Origin: Vibrio astriarenae | GTDB taxonomy: Bacteria; Pseudomonadota; Gammaproteobacteria; Enterobacterales; Vibrionaceae | Assembly (NCBI RefSeq): GCF_010587385.1 | Contig: NZ_CP047475.1 | Coordinates: 930,001-994,000 of the forward strand | Reading direction: 5' to 3' | Length of the DNA stretch: 64,000 nt | In this document: in pieces, positions 54,396 to 64,000 of the stretch | Layout of the letters: each line of letters begins with the position of its first letter | Numbering within the stretch: position 1 is the first letter of the stretch | Position numbers and translations under genes: made by a program | The notes under the pieces: model-generated | The model's database searches: none | What the model was told of the DNA's origin: nothing | The model's input: the letters and a program-made list of their open reading frames with translations, nothing else

Positions 54396-57359
54396 TTAGT
54401 AAGACGGTTTCGTCATACCTGCTGTTGCTTGGTTGCTAGCCACTTGGCTACCAGCCCCTTTACCAACAAATCGCTCTGTGCGGAATGGAGCCGCATTCAC
54501 TTCGATGGTTCTCAGCTCTTGAGGACCTGCCGCTTTCGCCATTGCAGCGGAAGCGTGACCCTTAGGCTTAACCACCGGCTTGGATGCTGGCTTAGTCGCT
54601 TTAGGAGCAGTCACTGGCTTGTTTACCGCTGGTGCTACTTTAGCTTCTGTCGTTTTAGCTGGAGCCGGTGTTACCGCTGGAGTCGATGCAAGCTTTGGAA
54701 TCACAGCATTCACCACAGATGGCACAATCATCGGCGCAGGCTTAGCAGCTTTTGGCGCTTCAACAGCTTGCTTTGGAGCTTTTGCTACTACTGGGGCAAC
54801 TTCTGCTGCACGCATGATAATCACTTTAGCCATTGAAGCTTCAGGACGTGCAACACCGCTTAAGATAGACGTTTGCTTACCTTGCGACTTACGCGGTTTA
54901 CGTGAACCAGGCTTAGGTAGGTCGTACTTAGGCATCACTTTACCCATCGACATCTCTGGAGATGCAACCCCACCTGCACGTAGGCGGAATGGGTTAGGGC
55001 GACGATCACGCCCGCGACGACGACGTTGACCGCTTGCGCGAAGGTGACGTGGAGAGCGACGGTTGCGACGACCTTTAGGCGCTTTTTCACCGTTTTGGCT
55101 CTCTTCGCCATTCGTCACTGCATCGTCTGCTTTAGCTGGCTTAGCTTTCGCTTTTTCAGCCTTACGCTCTAAAGGTACTTGCTGTGTTTCAGCTTCATCG
55201 ACAGCTGGCGTTGCTTGTTGCTCTACTTGGTCTTTAACACGAACGCTCTTATTGAGCTTGCGACGTTGACGACGCTCTTTTACGCGTGTCGATTTTTCGT
55301 CTCTACGTGTTTGCTCAGGCTTTTCGCTTTGTGCTTCTTCAGCGATTTTTAGACCTTGCTCTTCAACTTTAGAAGGCTTGCTTGCTTCATCACGGTCACG
55401 CTTGTTGCGGCGATCCTGACGAGGCTTGCGTGTCTGCTTCTTCTCAGTTGGTTTAGTGCCTTTATCCTGCTGTTCTGAAGTTGCTTCATCACGCGTTGGC
55501 TTACGCTTATTCTTATCGCGGTTGTTGTTACGACGGCGTTGGTCGTTACGGTTGTTGTTACGACGTTGGCGGTTGTTGCTGCGAGGCTTTTCTTGGGTCT
55601 CTTCTTTCTTCTCTTCTTCTTTCTCAGTAGAGCCGAATAGGAAACTGGTAATAGCCTTAAAGAAGCGAGCTAGGCCAGAGCCTTGTTTCTCTTCTTTTTT
55701 CGCTGGCGATTCAGCTTGCGGCTTAACAACAGGCGCCGGTGCTACCTTTTCAGGTGCAGCAAAGCCTTTCAATACGGGCTCTTCAACTTTTCTTACTTTA
55801 GTTTCAGTCTCGTTAACATCACGCGCTTCCGCTTCTTTCATTGCTTCTAGTTTCTTAGGAACAAGGTAAGAAAGGATGTTTTGCTCTTCACCGTCACGAA
55901 CGCGGATCACCTCAAAGTGTGGTGTCTCCATGTCTGAGTTAGGCACGATAGTGATCTTAACTTCTTGATTGCGCTCGATGTGGTTAACAGAACGACGCTT
56001 TTCATTGAGTAAGTAAGACGCGATAGAGACAGGAACCACAGCCAGAACTTGTGAAGTATTGTCTTTTAGTGCTTCTTCTTCGATTAAACGAAGAACAGAC
56101 AGGGCTAGAGACTCATTATCACGAACCACACCTGTACCAGTACAGCGAGGACAGATATGGTGACTTGCTTCTGCTAAAGACGGGCTCAGACGTTGACGAG
56201 ACATCTCAAGTAGGCCGAAGCGTGAAATACGACCGATTTGTACACGAGCGCGGTCTAGACGAACGGCATCGCGTAAACGGTTTTCAACTTCACGTTGGTG
56301 TCGTACTGGTGTCATATCGATAAAATCGATAACCACAAGACCACCTAGGTCGCGCAGACGTAGTTGGCGAGCAATCTCGTCAGCTGCTTCTAAGTTTGTG
56401 TTAAGTGCTGTTTCTTCAATATCTCCACCCTTAGTTGCGCGAGCAGAGTTGATATCGATAGAGGTCAGTGCTTCTGTTGGGTCAATAACAATTGAACCAC
56501 CAGATGGCAGGCGAACTTCACGTTGGAAGGCTGACTCAATTTGACTTTCAATCTGGTAGTGGCTGAACAGTGGCACTTCGCCATCGTACTTCTTCACACG
56601 ATTGATAAAATCAGGACGAACTAAGCGGATATGTTCTACTGCACGCTCGTAAATGGTGTTGCTATCGATGAGAATTTCACCGATGTCACGGCGCAAGTAG
56701 TCTCGAATAGCGCGAACAATAACGTTACTTTCCTGGTGAATTAGGAAAGGTGCTTCGTTTGAATCAGACGCTTGTTTGATAGCTCCCCAGTGGTTAAGAA
56801 GAACATTCAAATCCCACTCTAACTCTTCAGCGCTCTTGCCAACACCAGCAGTACGAACGATTAAGCCCATACCTTGAGGTAGCTCAAGCGTGCTCAGTGC
56901 TGCTTTCAGTTGAGTGCGCTCGTCACCCTCAATGCGACGAGAAATACCGCCAGCACGTGGGTTATTAGGCATCAATACTAGGTAGCTACCAGCGAGAGAG
57001 ATGAACGTTGTCAGAGCCGCGCCTTTGTTACCACGCTCTTCCTTTTCAACTTGAACAATCACTTCTTGGCCTTCTGTCAGCACTTCTTTAATGCTTGGAC
57101 GACCTTGGTAGCTGTAGCCTTGGGGGAAGTATTCGCGGGCGATCTCTTTAAGAGGGAGGAAACCGTGTCTTTCTGCGCCGTAATCAACAAAAGCGGCTTC
57201 TAGACTAGGTTCAATTCGAGTGATGCGGCCTTTATAGATATTGGCTTTCTTGGACTCATGGCCAGGACTTTCAATGTCTAGATCGAACAGCTTTTGGCCG
57301 TCGACCAGCGCAACGCGCAACTCTTCTTTTTGAGTTGCGTTGATTAACATTCTTTTCAT
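54396..57359 (-). CDS. rne: Ribonuclease E
   Basis: Essential endoribonuclease for mRNA decay and RNA processing; scaffold of the degradosome. 987 aa: S1 domain (about 36-119), 5' sensor, and DNase I-like catalytic region with the metal Asp residues in [15 protein letters not shown] and [10 protein letters not shown]. The zinc link is CPRCTGTG. From about 530 on, the scaffold half is highly charged and disordered, with Arg-rich segments ([19 protein letters not shown]) that bind RNA and a membrane-targeting helix around 580-600 ([15 protein letters not shown]). Near the C-terminus a short motif recurs three times. A long leader suggests autoregulation, as in E. coli. Confidence 0.96.
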   Translation of the reverse strand: MKRMLINATQKEELRVALVDGQKLFDLDIESPGHESKKANIYKGRITRIEPSLEAAFVDYGAERHGFLPLKEIAREYFPQGYSYQGRPSIKEVLTEGQEVIVQVEKEERGNKGAALTTFISLAGSYLVLMPNNPRAGGISRRIEGDERTQLKAALSTLELPQGMGLIVRTAGVGKSAEELEWDLNVLLNHWGAIKQASDSNEAPFLIHQESNVIVRAIRDYLRRDIGEILIDSNTIYERAVEHIRLVRPDFINRVKKYDGEVPLFSHYQIESQIESAFQREVRLPSGGSIVIDPTEALTSIDINSARATKGGDIEETALNTNLEAADEIARQLRLRDLGGLVVIDFIDMTPVRHQREVENRLRDAVRLDRARVQIGRISRFGLLEMSRQRLSPSLAEASHHICPRCTGTGVVRDNESLALSVLRLIEEEALKDNTSQVLAVVPVSIASYLLNEKRRSVNHIERNQEVKITIVPNSDMETPHFEVIRVRDGEEQNILSYLVPKKLEAMKEAEARDVNETETKVRKVEEPVLKGFAAPEKVAPAPVVKPQAESPAKKEEKQGSGLARFFKAITSFLFGSTEKEEEKKEETQEKPRSNNRQRRNNNRNDQRRRNNNRDKNKRKPTRDEATSEQQDKGTKPTEKKQTRKPRQDRRNKRDRDEASKPSKVEEQGLKIAEEAQSEKPEQTRRDEKSTRVKERRQRRKLNKSVRVKDQVEQQATPAVDEAETQQVPLERKAEKAKAKPAKADDAVTNGEESQNGEKAPKGRRNRRSPRHLRASGQRRRRGRDRRPNPFRLRAGGVASPEMSMGKVMPKYDLPKPGSRKPRKSQGKQTSILSGVARPEASMAKVIIMRAAEVAPVVAKAPKQAVEAPKAAKPAPMIVPSVVNAVIPKLASTPAVTPAPAKTTEAKVAPAVNKPVTAPKATKPASKPVVKPKGHASAAMAKAAGPQELRTIEVNAAPFRTERFVGKGAGSQVASNQATAGMTKPSY

Positions 57360-57760
57360 TTAAATAATCTCGTTATCTTTTTCATTATAGCTTGCTGCTT
57401 GAGTCCATTCGTGGCGTCAGATCCCGTGGTTACAAAGTTGCAGCCTCCCGGCTGGAGGGATGCTCTCGGACGCTTCAGTTGTCACGCGCTTCATTTTGAT
57501 AGGCTCGTGACCCACTATTTCGTGGAGATACTCAACACGAATGAGTTCGAGTAGAACAGCAAGCTTGTCTTTGTTTGGAATTGTCTTACGCCCTGTGCAG
57601 CAATCCACAACAAAGTGTCTACTCTGTTTTTGCTTGTTCTCATGTCACTTATTTGTCATCAAACTTAGACGGTTCCATCGAATTATTGAGTCATCGGGTC
57701 TGGTCATAAGATATGAAAGTCAGTTTATTCTGACTAAAGTATTGATGAGATAGCGGAAAG
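57360..57760 (-). promoter_or_regulatory. Candidate rne leader with autoregulatory structure
   Basis: E. coli rne has a 361-base leader with hairpins that RNase E itself binds to control its level. This region has no credible gene and, on the minus strand, contains a CCTCC/GGAGG hairpin (about 57450-57465) and a longer set of complementary segments between 57410 and 57540. I assign it as the equivalent leader from position and structure; I cannot align it to the known element, and the transcript start is not certain. Confidence 0.5.
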
Positions 57761-58085
57761 GTATGTTAGTAAAATGACCTAGCCACTATTTGCAGCACTG
57801 AACTATAGCAGTGACGAGAAAAGTCAGCAATCTGCTTTGTTATAAACAAGGAAAAAAAAGCAAAAATTTTTACGTGCTTGTGAGGTAAAGCCCCGAAATT
57901 TGGGCGCTTGCTCATTTTTATAGCAGTCGGTGACCAAGGTTTATCCACAGTTTCGTCGCTGCGTAAAAAATGCGCCTTTTGCAAGGGTTCTATGGCAGAA
58001 CGGAGCGATAAAAATGTGAATTAGTCGGCTTTCGGGTGTTAAACTGTAATAAGAGCATTTCTGATAACCCCTTGAGCAAAACTCA
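57761..58085. other. Divergent rne-rluC promoter region
   Basis: AT-rich 325 bases that must hold the rluC promoter and possibly that of rne. A TGTAAT at 58047-58052 could be a -10 for rluC. It contains one exact TTATCCACA (57941-57949), which I judge to be chance. No hairpin with a T run and no gene. Confidence 0.4.
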
Positions 58086-59033
58086 ATGAATGAAGTAAGA
58101 ACAAAAGTCCAACTCATCGATATTGATGAGGATATGGCTGGCCAGCGGATTGACAATTTTTTGCGTAATCAGCTTAAGAGCATACCCAAGAGTATGGTCT
58201 ATCGTATTGTGCGCAAGGGAGAAGTTCGTGTTAATAAAAAGCGAATCAAAGCAGAATACAAGCTGCAAGCGGGTGACGTGGTCCGTATTCCCCCGGTAAC
58301 GATCCCGGCGAACACGGAAGAGACACAAGCACCGAGCACCAAATTAAACAAAGTGGCGGAACTTGAAAATAAGATCATTTATGAAGATGATCATATGTTG
58401 ATTTTAAATAAACCGTCAGGAACCGCTGTTCATGGTGGTAGTGGTTTGAAGTTCGGTGCGATTGAAGCGCTACGCGCACTGCGCCCAGAGGCACGCTTTC
58501 TTGAGTTGGTTCACCGTATTGATAGAGATACCTCGGGCATTTTACTTGTTGCCAAAAAGCGCTCTGCACTGCGTCACTTGCAAGCTCAGTTTCGCGAAAA
58601 GACGGTGAAGAAGTTCTATTTTGCTTTAGGGATGGGGAAATGGAAGCCAAGCTGCAAAGTAGTCAATGCGCCTCTACTTAAGAATGAAGTCAACAGCATC
58701 GTACGTGTTAACCCGAAAGGAAAACCGTCTGAAACGCGCTTTAAGATCCTAGAACAGTTTGAACAAGCGACTTTGGTACAAGCTAGCCCTATCACAGGAC
58801 GTACTCACCAAATCCGTGTACACATGCAGTATACCGGCCACCCAATTGCTTGGGATGACCGTTATGGTGATCGTCGCTTCGATGCTTACACTGGACAAGT
58901 CGGCTTAGATAGACTCTTCCTGCATGCTGCCAATATTCGCTTTATACATCCAAAAACGGAGGAGTGGATGGAAGTGAATGCACCGATGGAGGCAAAACTT
59001 GAGAAAGCCATCGCCGGTTTGCGTAAACGCTAG
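58086..59033 (+). CDS. rluC: 23S rRNA pseudouridine synthase RluC
   Basis: Makes pseudouridines 955, 2504 and 2580 (E. coli numbering) in 23S rRNA. N-terminal S4 RNA-binding domain (about 18-75) and catalytic domain with LVHRIDRDTSGILLVAKK carrying the catalytic Asp146. 315 aa. Divergent from rne, as in E. coli. It ends one base before the stop of the convergent Maf gene. Confidence 0.94.
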   Translation: MNEVRTKVQLIDIDEDMAGQRIDNFLRNQLKSIPKSMVYRIVRKGEVRVNKKRIKAEYKLQAGDVVRIPPVTIPANTEETQAPSTKLNKVAELENKIIYEDDHMLILNKPSGTAVHGGSGLKFGAIEALRALRPEARFLELVHRIDRDTSGILLVAKKRSALRHLQAQFREKTVKKFYFALGMGKWKPSCKVVNAPLLKNEVNSIVRVNPKGKPSETRFKILEQFEQATLVQASPITGRTHQIRVHMQYTGHPIAWDDRYGDRRFDAYTGQVGLDRLFLHAANIRFIHPKTEEWMEVNAPMEAKLEKAIAGLRKR

Positions 59034-59034
59034 G

Positions 59035-59622
59035 TTAGAGTATTTTGAACCCTTGGTTGGCCAGTAGGTCAATCAGTGAAATGAGAGGTAATCCAACCAG
59101 AGTGTTAGGGTCCTTTCCTTCTAATTTTTCAAAAAGCGAAATGCCTAAGCCTTCGCTTTTAAAGCTACCTGCGCAGAAAAACGGTTGCTCTGCATCAACG
59201 TAGCGTTCAATCTGACGGGTCGTTAGCGCGCGAAAATGAACATGAAACGGTTCAACGATGGTTTCAGATTCATTGGTCAAAGTGTTGACGACACTCAACC
59301 CAGTGTAGAAGGTAATGACTTTGCCGCTTTGTGCGGATAATTGTTTAATGGCGTTTTCACGGTTGTGCGGTTTACCAATGATCTGATTGTCGATGACACA
59401 GACTTGGTCAGAGCCAATAATTAAAGTTGGCTGCTCGACTTGAGCGAAACATGAACGCGCCTTTTGCTCTGCCAAACGAGCAACTAATTGCTGGGGTGAC
59501 TCACCATCGAAAGGGGTTTCATCACAATCGGGTTCAACGCAGAAAAAAGGCAGATTGAGCTTTTCCAGCAGCGATTGGCGAAACGGAGAAGTTGAGGCGA
59601 GAGCGAGTTGGTAATGTGTCAT
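59035..59622 (-). CDS. yceF: Maf-family nucleotide pyrophosphatase (YceF type)
   Basis: Maf/HAM1 fold enzyme; the YceF subgroup hydrolyses m7GTP, probably to remove modified nucleotides. [15 protein letters not shown] near the start and catalytic [11 protein letters not shown] with the Asp. The start at 59622 ([14 protein letters not shown], 195 aa) fits the family; a GTG at 59634 would add four residues. Neither start has a strong ribosome site. Divergent from yceD, convergent with rluC. Confidence 0.9.
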   Translation of the reverse strand: MTHYQLALASTSPFRQSLLEKLNLPFFCVEPDCDETPFDGESPQQLVARLAEQKARSCFAQVEQPTLIIGSDQVCVIDNQIIGKPHNRENAIKQLSAQSGKVITFYTGLSVVNTLTNESETIVEPFHVHFRALTTRQIERYVDAEQPFFCAGSFKSEGLGISLFEKLEGKDPNTLVGLPLISLIDLLANQGFKIL

Positions 59623-59731
59623 TTTTTTAATCACTTACTGTTTAAAGTCACCACGGAAATGAGACAATATCGCTCATATCTGTAATACGCCAGGAAAAGC
59701 TAAAAAAACTCTAAGTTTTTTCCCTTTTCCT

Positions 59732-59760
59732 TTGACTAATTTTGAATTGGGAGATAATAT
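59732..59760 (+). promoter_or_regulatory. Strong promoter of yceD-rpmF-fab cluster
   Basis: TTGACT (59732-59737), a 17-base spacer, then TAATAT (59755-59760): near-consensus sigma-70. The expected transcript start (about 59766-59768) is only 2-4 bases before the yceD ATG at 59770. Confidence 0.85.
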
Positions 59761-59769
59761 TCGCGCCCT

Positions 59770-60294
59770 ATGCAAAAGGTAAAATTACCGCGAACGGTAG
59801 ATCCAGCAAAAACTGCTCAAAAACGTCTTGATTACGATGGCATCATCCAAGCAAGTCTTTTTAAGCGTTTAGCGGAGTCTACTGAAGGCGTAAAACGCGA
59901 CGCGAACGTCAAAGTATCATTTGGGCTTGATGAACAGCGACTTGTTGTTATCTCTGGTAAAGCTAACATCGAAGTCGATCTTGAATGTCAACGTTGTAAT
60001 GAGGTATTCACACATTTGTGTGAAATCCAATTCACTTACACTCCTTATTACAGTGAGAAGAGTGAAGAGGAAGCACCGGAAGAGTACGATTTGGTAGATC
60101 TTAACGAGTACGGTGAATTAGACCTAATACAGCTAGTTGAAGATGAGTTTATCCTCGAATTGCCTCAAATTGCGATGCATGACGAAGCGGACTGTAGCGT
60201 TAATTCAAACAATTTGGTGTTTGGTGAAATTCCAGAAGAAATTGTGGAAGAGAAACCGAATCCATTCGATGTTTTAAAAAGCCTAAAGAAGTAA
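59770..60294 (+). CDS. yceD: 23S rRNA accumulation protein YceD (DUF177)
   Basis: Conserved protein required for normal 23S rRNA levels and commonly paired with rpmF. 174 aa; a metal-binding-like ECQRCNEVF segment in the middle and an acidic C-terminal half. No ribosome site precedes the ATG (bases before it are TTCGCGCCCT), and the promoter spacing suggests a nearly leaderless message. The only in-frame ATG near the promoter is at 59770. Confidence 0.9.
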   Translation: MQKVKLPRTVDPAKTAQKRLDYDGIIQASLFKRLAESTEGVKRDANVKVSFGLDEQRLVVISGKANIEVDLECQRCNEVFTHLCEIQFTYTPYYSEKSEEEAPEEYDLVDLNEYGELDLIQLVEDEFILELPQIAMHDEADCSVNSNNLVFGEIPEEIVEEKPNPFDVLKSLKK

Positions 60295-60325
60295 TTCTTT
60301 AAGTTCTAACATAGGAGTAGGGTCA

Positions 60326-60496
60326 ATGGCCGTACAAAAGAGCAAGAAATCACGTTCAATGCGTGGCATGCGTCGTTCACACGATGCGCTAACTACAGCT
60401 GCACTTTCTGTAGACGCAACTTCAGGTGAAACTCACCTACGTCACAATGTAACTGCTGAAGGTTACTACCGTGGCAAAAAGGTTATCAACAAGTAA
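60326..60496 (+). CDS. rpmF: 50S ribosomal protein L32
   Basis: 56-residue ribosomal protein beginning [20 protein letters not shown] and ending KKVINK. It is basic and Ser/Arg-rich. The Cys pairs of zinc-binding L32 are absent, as in other gamma-proteobacterial C-minus forms. A GGAGTAGGG ribosome site precedes the ATG. It lies between yceD and plsX in the standard order. Confidence 0.96.
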   Translation: MAVQKSKKSRSMRGMRRSHDALTTAALSVDATSGETHLRHNVTAEGYYRGKKVINK

Positions 60497-60505
60497 GGTT
60501 GACCT

Positions 60506-61531
60506 TTGCAAAATTTAACCGTTGCACTTGATGCAATGGGCGGGGATTTCGGTCCTCGCGTTACAGTGCCTGCCTCCGTGCAGGCACTGTCGCATTTCCC
60601 AGCGCTAAAAGTGATCTTAGTCGGTGATCAATCTTCGATTACCCGCGAACTCCATAAACTTGGCATTAGCGAGCATGCTAGGCTGAGCATTCGTCATACA
60701 GAACAAACCATCTCCAACAACGAAAAACCTTCCGTTGCCCTGCGTCATTTTCAGCAGAGTTCTATGGCAGTTTGCCTTGATCTCGTTGCTCAAGGTGAAG
60801 CGAGTGCTGTGGTCAGTGCCGGTAACACTGGGGCATTGATGGCGTTATCACGATTCAAACTCAAGCTTCTTCCAGGAATTGACCGTCCAGCGCTTGTGTC
60901 AGCGCTACCAACAGCAAGTAACAAACGTACCTGGATGCTTGATTTAGGCGCCAATATCTCCAGTGATGCTGACTCTCTATTTCAATTTGCGGTTATGGGC
61001 AGCGCATTAGCTGAAAATGACCTGTCGAGTCAACCCCGAGTCGCCATTCTTAACATCGGTGAAGAAGAGATCAAGGGTAATGATCTGGTTAAACGCTGTG
61101 CTGAAATGTTGTCGCAAGCAGAAAACATAAATTACGTCGGCTATATTGAAGGCAATCAACTATTTAATGATGTGGCAGATGTGATAGTGTGTGATGGCTT
61201 TGTTGGCAATGTTTGTCTAAAAACGTGTGAGGGAACCGCCCAGCTGTTTGTAGACAAATTAAAAAATTGGATGTCGACCTCGTCTGTGCGTGGTTGGCTG
61301 TTAAGACGTTTACTCCCCGACCTATTTAAAGAATTAAAAACACTGAACCCCGACCAGTATAATGGCGCAAGTTTGCTAGGATTGCGCGGCATTGTCATTA
61401 AAAGTCATGGAAGTGCCGATGTTACTGCTTTTGAAAATGCTATTGGCGAGGCAGTACACGAGGTTAAACGACAGATTCCGAGCCGTATCAGCGATCGTCT
61501 GGAAACGGTATTACTCGAGAGGCATTATTAG
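60506..61531 (+). CDS. plsX: Phosphate acyltransferase PlsX
   Basis: Makes acyl-phosphate from acyl-ACP for PlsY-dependent phosphatidic acid synthesis. 341 aa starting at TTG 60506 with TAAGG upstream; family N-terminus [18 protein letters not shown]. Glycine-rich [17 protein letters not shown]. It is nine bases after rpmF and five before fabH. Confidence 0.95.
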   Translation: MQNLTVALDAMGGDFGPRVTVPASVQALSHFPALKVILVGDQSSITRELHKLGISEHARLSIRHTEQTISNNEKPSVALRHFQQSSMAVCLDLVAQGEASAVVSAGNTGALMALSRFKLKLLPGIDRPALVSALPTASNKRTWMLDLGANISSDADSLFQFAVMGSALAENDLSSQPRVAILNIGEEEIKGNDLVKRCAEMLSQAENINYVGYIEGNQLFNDVADVIVCDGFVGNVCLKTCEGTAQLFVDKLKNWMSTSSVRGWLLRRLLPDLFKELKTLNPDQYNGASLLGLRGIVIKSHGSADVTAFENAIGEAVHEVKRQIPSRISDRLETVLLERHY

Positions 61532-61536
61532 TCTTC

Positions 61537-62517
61537 ATGTATAGCAAAATATTAGGTACAGGCAGCTACCTGCCATCTCAGGTGCGTTCTAACGCTGACC
61601 TTGAGAAAATGGTAGAGACAAGCGATGAATGGATTGTTACCCGCACAGGTATCAAAGAGCGTCGCATTGCTGCAGATAACGAAACCGTGGCTGATATGGC
61701 CCACCATGCGGCTGAGAATGCAATTGAGATGGCCGGCATCGATAAGAATGATATTGATATGATTCTTGTTGCGACCACAAGTGGTTCTCACGCCTTCCCA
61801 TCAGCGGCTTGTCAGGTTCAAGCCTTGCTGGGCATTAAGCACTGTCCGGCCTTCGATATGGCGGCAGCGTGTTCAGGTTTTGTCTATGCCCTTTCTGTGG
61901 CAGATCAGTACATCAAGACAGGTCACTGCAAGAATATCCTAGTGATTGGTGCGGATGCTTTGTCAAAGACCTGTGATCCAACGGATCGCTCTACCATCAT
62001 CTTATTCGGTGATGCTGCTGGTGCGGTTGTCGTAGGGGCAAGTGAAGAGCCTGGCATCCTCTCTACAACCATTAATGCCGATGGTCGCTTTGGTGACCTG
62101 CTTAGCCTGAAATACCCAAATCGTCGTGACGAAATGCCGGGTAACTTTGAGCACAGCGATGACATTAACAGTTGGTTGCATATGGCGGGCAACGAAGTCT
62201 TTAAGGTGGCCGTGACTCAGTTGTCTCGTTTAGTAAATGAGACACTAAAAGAGAACAACATGGACAAGTCAGAATTAGACTGGCTCGTTCCGCATCAAGC
62301 CAATATGCGCATCATCTCGGCGACAGCGAAGAAATTAGCCATGCCACTTGAACAAGTGGTTGTTACGCTAGATCGTCACGGTAACACGTCAGCGGCAACC
62401 GTACCGACAGCACTTGATGAAGCGGTTCGCGATGGACGAATTAAGCGCGGTCAAACCCTTCTGCTTGAAGCGTTTGGTGGCGGATTTACTTGGGGTAGTG
62501 CCCTAGTTAAGTTTTAG
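61537..62517 (+). CDS. fabH: 3-oxoacyl-ACP synthase III
   Basis: Starts fatty acid synthesis by condensing acetyl-CoA with malonyl-ACP. Catalytic Cys112 in MAAACSGF, His in VPHQANMRI and Asn in RHGNTSAA; thiolase fold with [10 protein letters not shown]. 326 aa. The FabH of vibrios is often paired with a second ketoacyl synthase III elsewhere; this is the primary copy by operon position. Confidence 0.95.
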   Translation: MYSKILGTGSYLPSQVRSNADLEKMVETSDEWIVTRTGIKERRIAADNETVADMAHHAAENAIEMAGIDKNDIDMILVATTSGSHAFPSAACQVQALLGIKHCPAFDMAAACSGFVYALSVADQYIKTGHCKNILVIGADALSKTCDPTDRSTIILFGDAAGAVVVGASEEPGILSTTINADGRFGDLLSLKYPNRRDEMPGNFEHSDDINSWLHMAGNEVFKVAVTQLSRLVNETLKENNMDKSELDWLVPHQANMRIISATAKKLAMPLEQVVVTLDRHGNTSAATVPTALDEAVRDGRIKRGQTLLLEAFGGGFTWGSALVKF

Positions 62518-62569
62518 GATTGAAGGCTCTTATTGAGCCTTTATTGATAGTTTTTGAAGGAAATAAAAC

Positions 62570-63496
62570 ATGAGCAACTTCGCGATTGTATTCCCAGGTC
62601 AAGGTTCTCAAGCGGTTGGTATGCTTGCTGAGCTTGGCGAACAATATGATATGGTTAAGAAAACCTTTGCAGAAGCATCAGAAGCGCTAGGTTATGACCT
62701 GTGGGCATTGGTACAAAATGGTCCGGCTGAAGATCTTAACCAAACATTCCGTACTCAACCTGCACTGTTAGCGTCTTCTGTTGCTATTTGGCGTGTATGG
62801 CAAGAGCTAGGTCTTGAGCAACCGGCTAACCTAGCGGGTCACAGCCTTGGTGAGTACTCTGCACTCGTTTGTGCTGGCGTGATTGATTTCAAAGAAGCCA
62901 TCAAGTTAGTTGAGTTGCGTGGTCAACTGATGCAGGAAGCAGTGCCAGCAGGTGTTGGTGCTATGTATGCGATTATCGGCCTTGCAGATGACGCTATCGC
63001 AAAAGCGTGTGAAGAAGCGGCACAAGGCGAGGTGGTTTCTCCAGTTAACTTCAACTCACCAGGTCAAGTGGTTATCGCGGGTAACAAAGCCGCTGTTGAG
63101 CGCGCTGGAGCCTTGTGTAAAGAAGCCGGTGCGAAACGTGCTCTGCCTCTACCAGTGTCAGTACCATCGCACTGTGCTCTGATGAAGCCAGCAGCGGATA
63201 AGCTTGCGGTGGCACTAGAAAGCATCGAGTTTAACACACCAGTATTGCCGGTGATTAACAACGTGGATGTGGTTGCAGAAACCGATCCTGCGAAGATCAA
63301 AGATGCACTCGTTCGCCAGCTTCACAGCCCAGTTCGTTGGACGGAAGGCGTTGAGCTAATGAGTGAGCAGGGTGTTGAGAAGTTGCTAGAGCTTGGCCCT
63401 GGCAAAGTGCTTACTGGTTTGACAAAACGTATTGTTAAGTCGCTAACTGCTGCTGCAGTTAACGATGTTGCATCTCTAGATGCAGTGAAATCGTAA
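62570..63496 (+). CDS. fabD: Malonyl-CoA:ACP transacylase
   Basis: Transfers malonyl from CoA to ACP. The N-terminal FPGQGSQAVGML and catalytic Ser92 in GHSLGEYSAL are present, with a conserved His in SVPSHCALM. 308 aa. A GAAGGAAATAA ribosome site precedes the ATG. It is 15 bases before fabG. Confidence 0.96.
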   Translation: MSNFAIVFPGQGSQAVGMLAELGEQYDMVKKTFAEASEALGYDLWALVQNGPAEDLNQTFRTQPALLASSVAIWRVWQELGLEQPANLAGHSLGEYSALVCAGVIDFKEAIKLVELRGQLMQEAVPAGVGAMYAIIGLADDAIAKACEEAAQGEVVSPVNFNSPGQVVIAGNKAAVERAGALCKEAGAKRALPLPVSVPSHCALMKPAADKLAVALESIEFNTPVLPVINNVDVVAETDPAKIKDALVRQLHSPVRWTEGVELMSEQGVEKLLELGPGKVLTGLTKRIVKSLTAAAVNDVASLDAVKS

Positions 63497-63511
63497 TTAA
63501 GGATTAAGACT

Positions 63512-64000
63512 ATGATGAATCTAGAGGGCAAAGTTGCTCTAGTGACAGGTGCTAGCCGTGGTATCGGCCGTGCCATTGCCGAACTTTTAGTAGAGCGCGG
63601 CGCAAAAGTGATTGGTACAGCAACGTCAGAAGGTGGCGCAGCAGCCATCAGCGAGTACCTTGGTGAAAATGGCAAAGGTCTTGCGCTAAACGTAACCGAT
63701 GTTGAATCAATCGAAGCAACACTGAAAACCATCAATGATGAGTTCGGTGCGATCGATATTCTGGTGAACAATGCAGGTATCACTCGCGACAACCTTCTGA
63801 TGCGCATGAAAGACAGCGAGTGGGATGACATCATCGATACAAACCTAACGCCGATCTTCCGCATGTCTAAAGCAGTACTGCGCGGTATGATGAAAAAACG
63901 CGCAGGTCGTATTATCAACGTAGGTTCTGTTGTTGGCACTATGGGTAATGCAGGCCAAGCAAACTACGCAGCCGCAAAAGCGGGTGTGATAGGTTTTACC
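63512..64000 (+). CDS. fabG: 3-oxoacyl-ACP reductase, 5' part
   Basis: NADPH-dependent reductase of the elongation cycle, classical SDR fold. 163 residues are visible. TGASRGIGRA is the cofactor motif, VNNAGITRDNL follows, and the catalytic Tyr and Lys are in NYAAAKAG. Runs off the right edge; the frame is open throughout. Two adjacent ATG codons (63512, 63515) are possible starts. Confidence 0.96.
   Translation, partial: MMNLEGKVALVTGASRGIGRAIAELLVERGAKVIGTATSEGGAAAISEYLGENGKGLALNVTDVESIEATLKTINDEFGAIDILVNNAGITRDNLLMRMKDSEWDDIIDTNLTPIFRMSKAVLRGMMKKRAGRIINVGSVVGTMGNAGQANYAAAKAGVIGFT

Noticed and set aside
54390..55869. Several plus-strand open frames opposite rne
   Set aside because: They mirror the Arg/Lys/Ala-rich scaffold half of RNase E, where stop codons are rare on both strands.
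57417..57753. Short open frames on both strands in the rne leader region
   Set aside because: 60-70 codons without good ribosome sites, overlapping the structured leader; more consistent with non-coding RNA.
57941..57949. Exact DnaA-box sequence TTATCCACA in the rne-rluC gap, and its complement at 19595-19603
   Set aside because: A given 9-base word is expected about once in every two such windows, counting both strands. The two are 38 kb apart, with no cluster or AT-rich unwinding element, so no origin or DnaA regulation is supported.

Overview
The window is a stretch of the main chromosome of a Vibrio species (Vibrionaceae, Gammaproteobacteria). The evidence is gene order and family membership: the pdxB-asd-fimV/hubP-truA-accD-folC-dedD-cvpA-purF block, a TfoS-type chitin/competence regulator beside feoABC, a polar flagellar and chemotaxis operon (flhA-flhF-flhG-fliA-cheYZAB-parC-parP-cheW) running into the ccm operon, and a fabB gene at the left edge with a plsX-fabH-fabD-fabG cluster at the right. 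Base composition and codon use look even throughout. I see no rRNA, tRNA, insertion sequence, integrase, prophage or CRISPR array. This is conserved core genome, and the unusual features are regulatory RNA, low-complexity protein regions and operon junctions.

Layout. 1-13.0 kb (+): 3' end of fabB, then pdxB-asd, the polar hub gene hubP/fimV, truA, accD, folC, dedD, cvpA and purF, with a PurR-like operator before cvpA-purF. 13.1-15.6 kb: znuB and znuC (-) divergent from znuA (+), with a Zur-like palindrome between them. 15.8-19.8 kb: tfoS (+), a membrane-bound AraC-type regulator, followed by an opposite-strand small RNA gene that matches tfoR in position and architecture; V. cholerae TfoS activates tfoR and TfoR activates translation of tfoX (known biology). 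19.75-22.5 kb: a Fur-like box and feoABC. 22.7-29.9 kb: an unrecognised membrane protein, a HIT protein, argS, yecM, an M16 zinc protease and sixA. 29.9-42.8 kb (+): the flagellar/chemotaxis operon behind a sigma-54-type promoter. 43.0-50.1 kb (+): ccmABCDEFGHI for cytochrome c maturation. 50.2-54.1 kb: mlaA, fadL and a SulP transporter. 54.4-57.4 kb (-): rne with a long structured leader. 58.1-64 kb: rluC, a Maf-family phosphatase, yceD, rpmF, plsX, fabH, fabD and a truncated fabG.

A functional theme is cell-pole organisation. HubP, FlhF, FlhG, ParC, ParP and the CheA/CheW/CheY machinery all lie here, though hubP is about 25 kb from the others. A second theme is metal homeostasis (Zn by znuABC, Fe(II) by feoABC). 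A third is fatty acid synthesis and membrane lipid handling (accD, fab genes, plsX, mlaA, fadL).

The items I would look at first are the tfoR candidate and its putative TfoS sites, the triplicated acidic helix motif in CheA, the 23-unit perfect hexanucleotide repeat in parP, the apparently leaderless yceD transcript, and predicted hairpins that could gate sixA and flhF translation.
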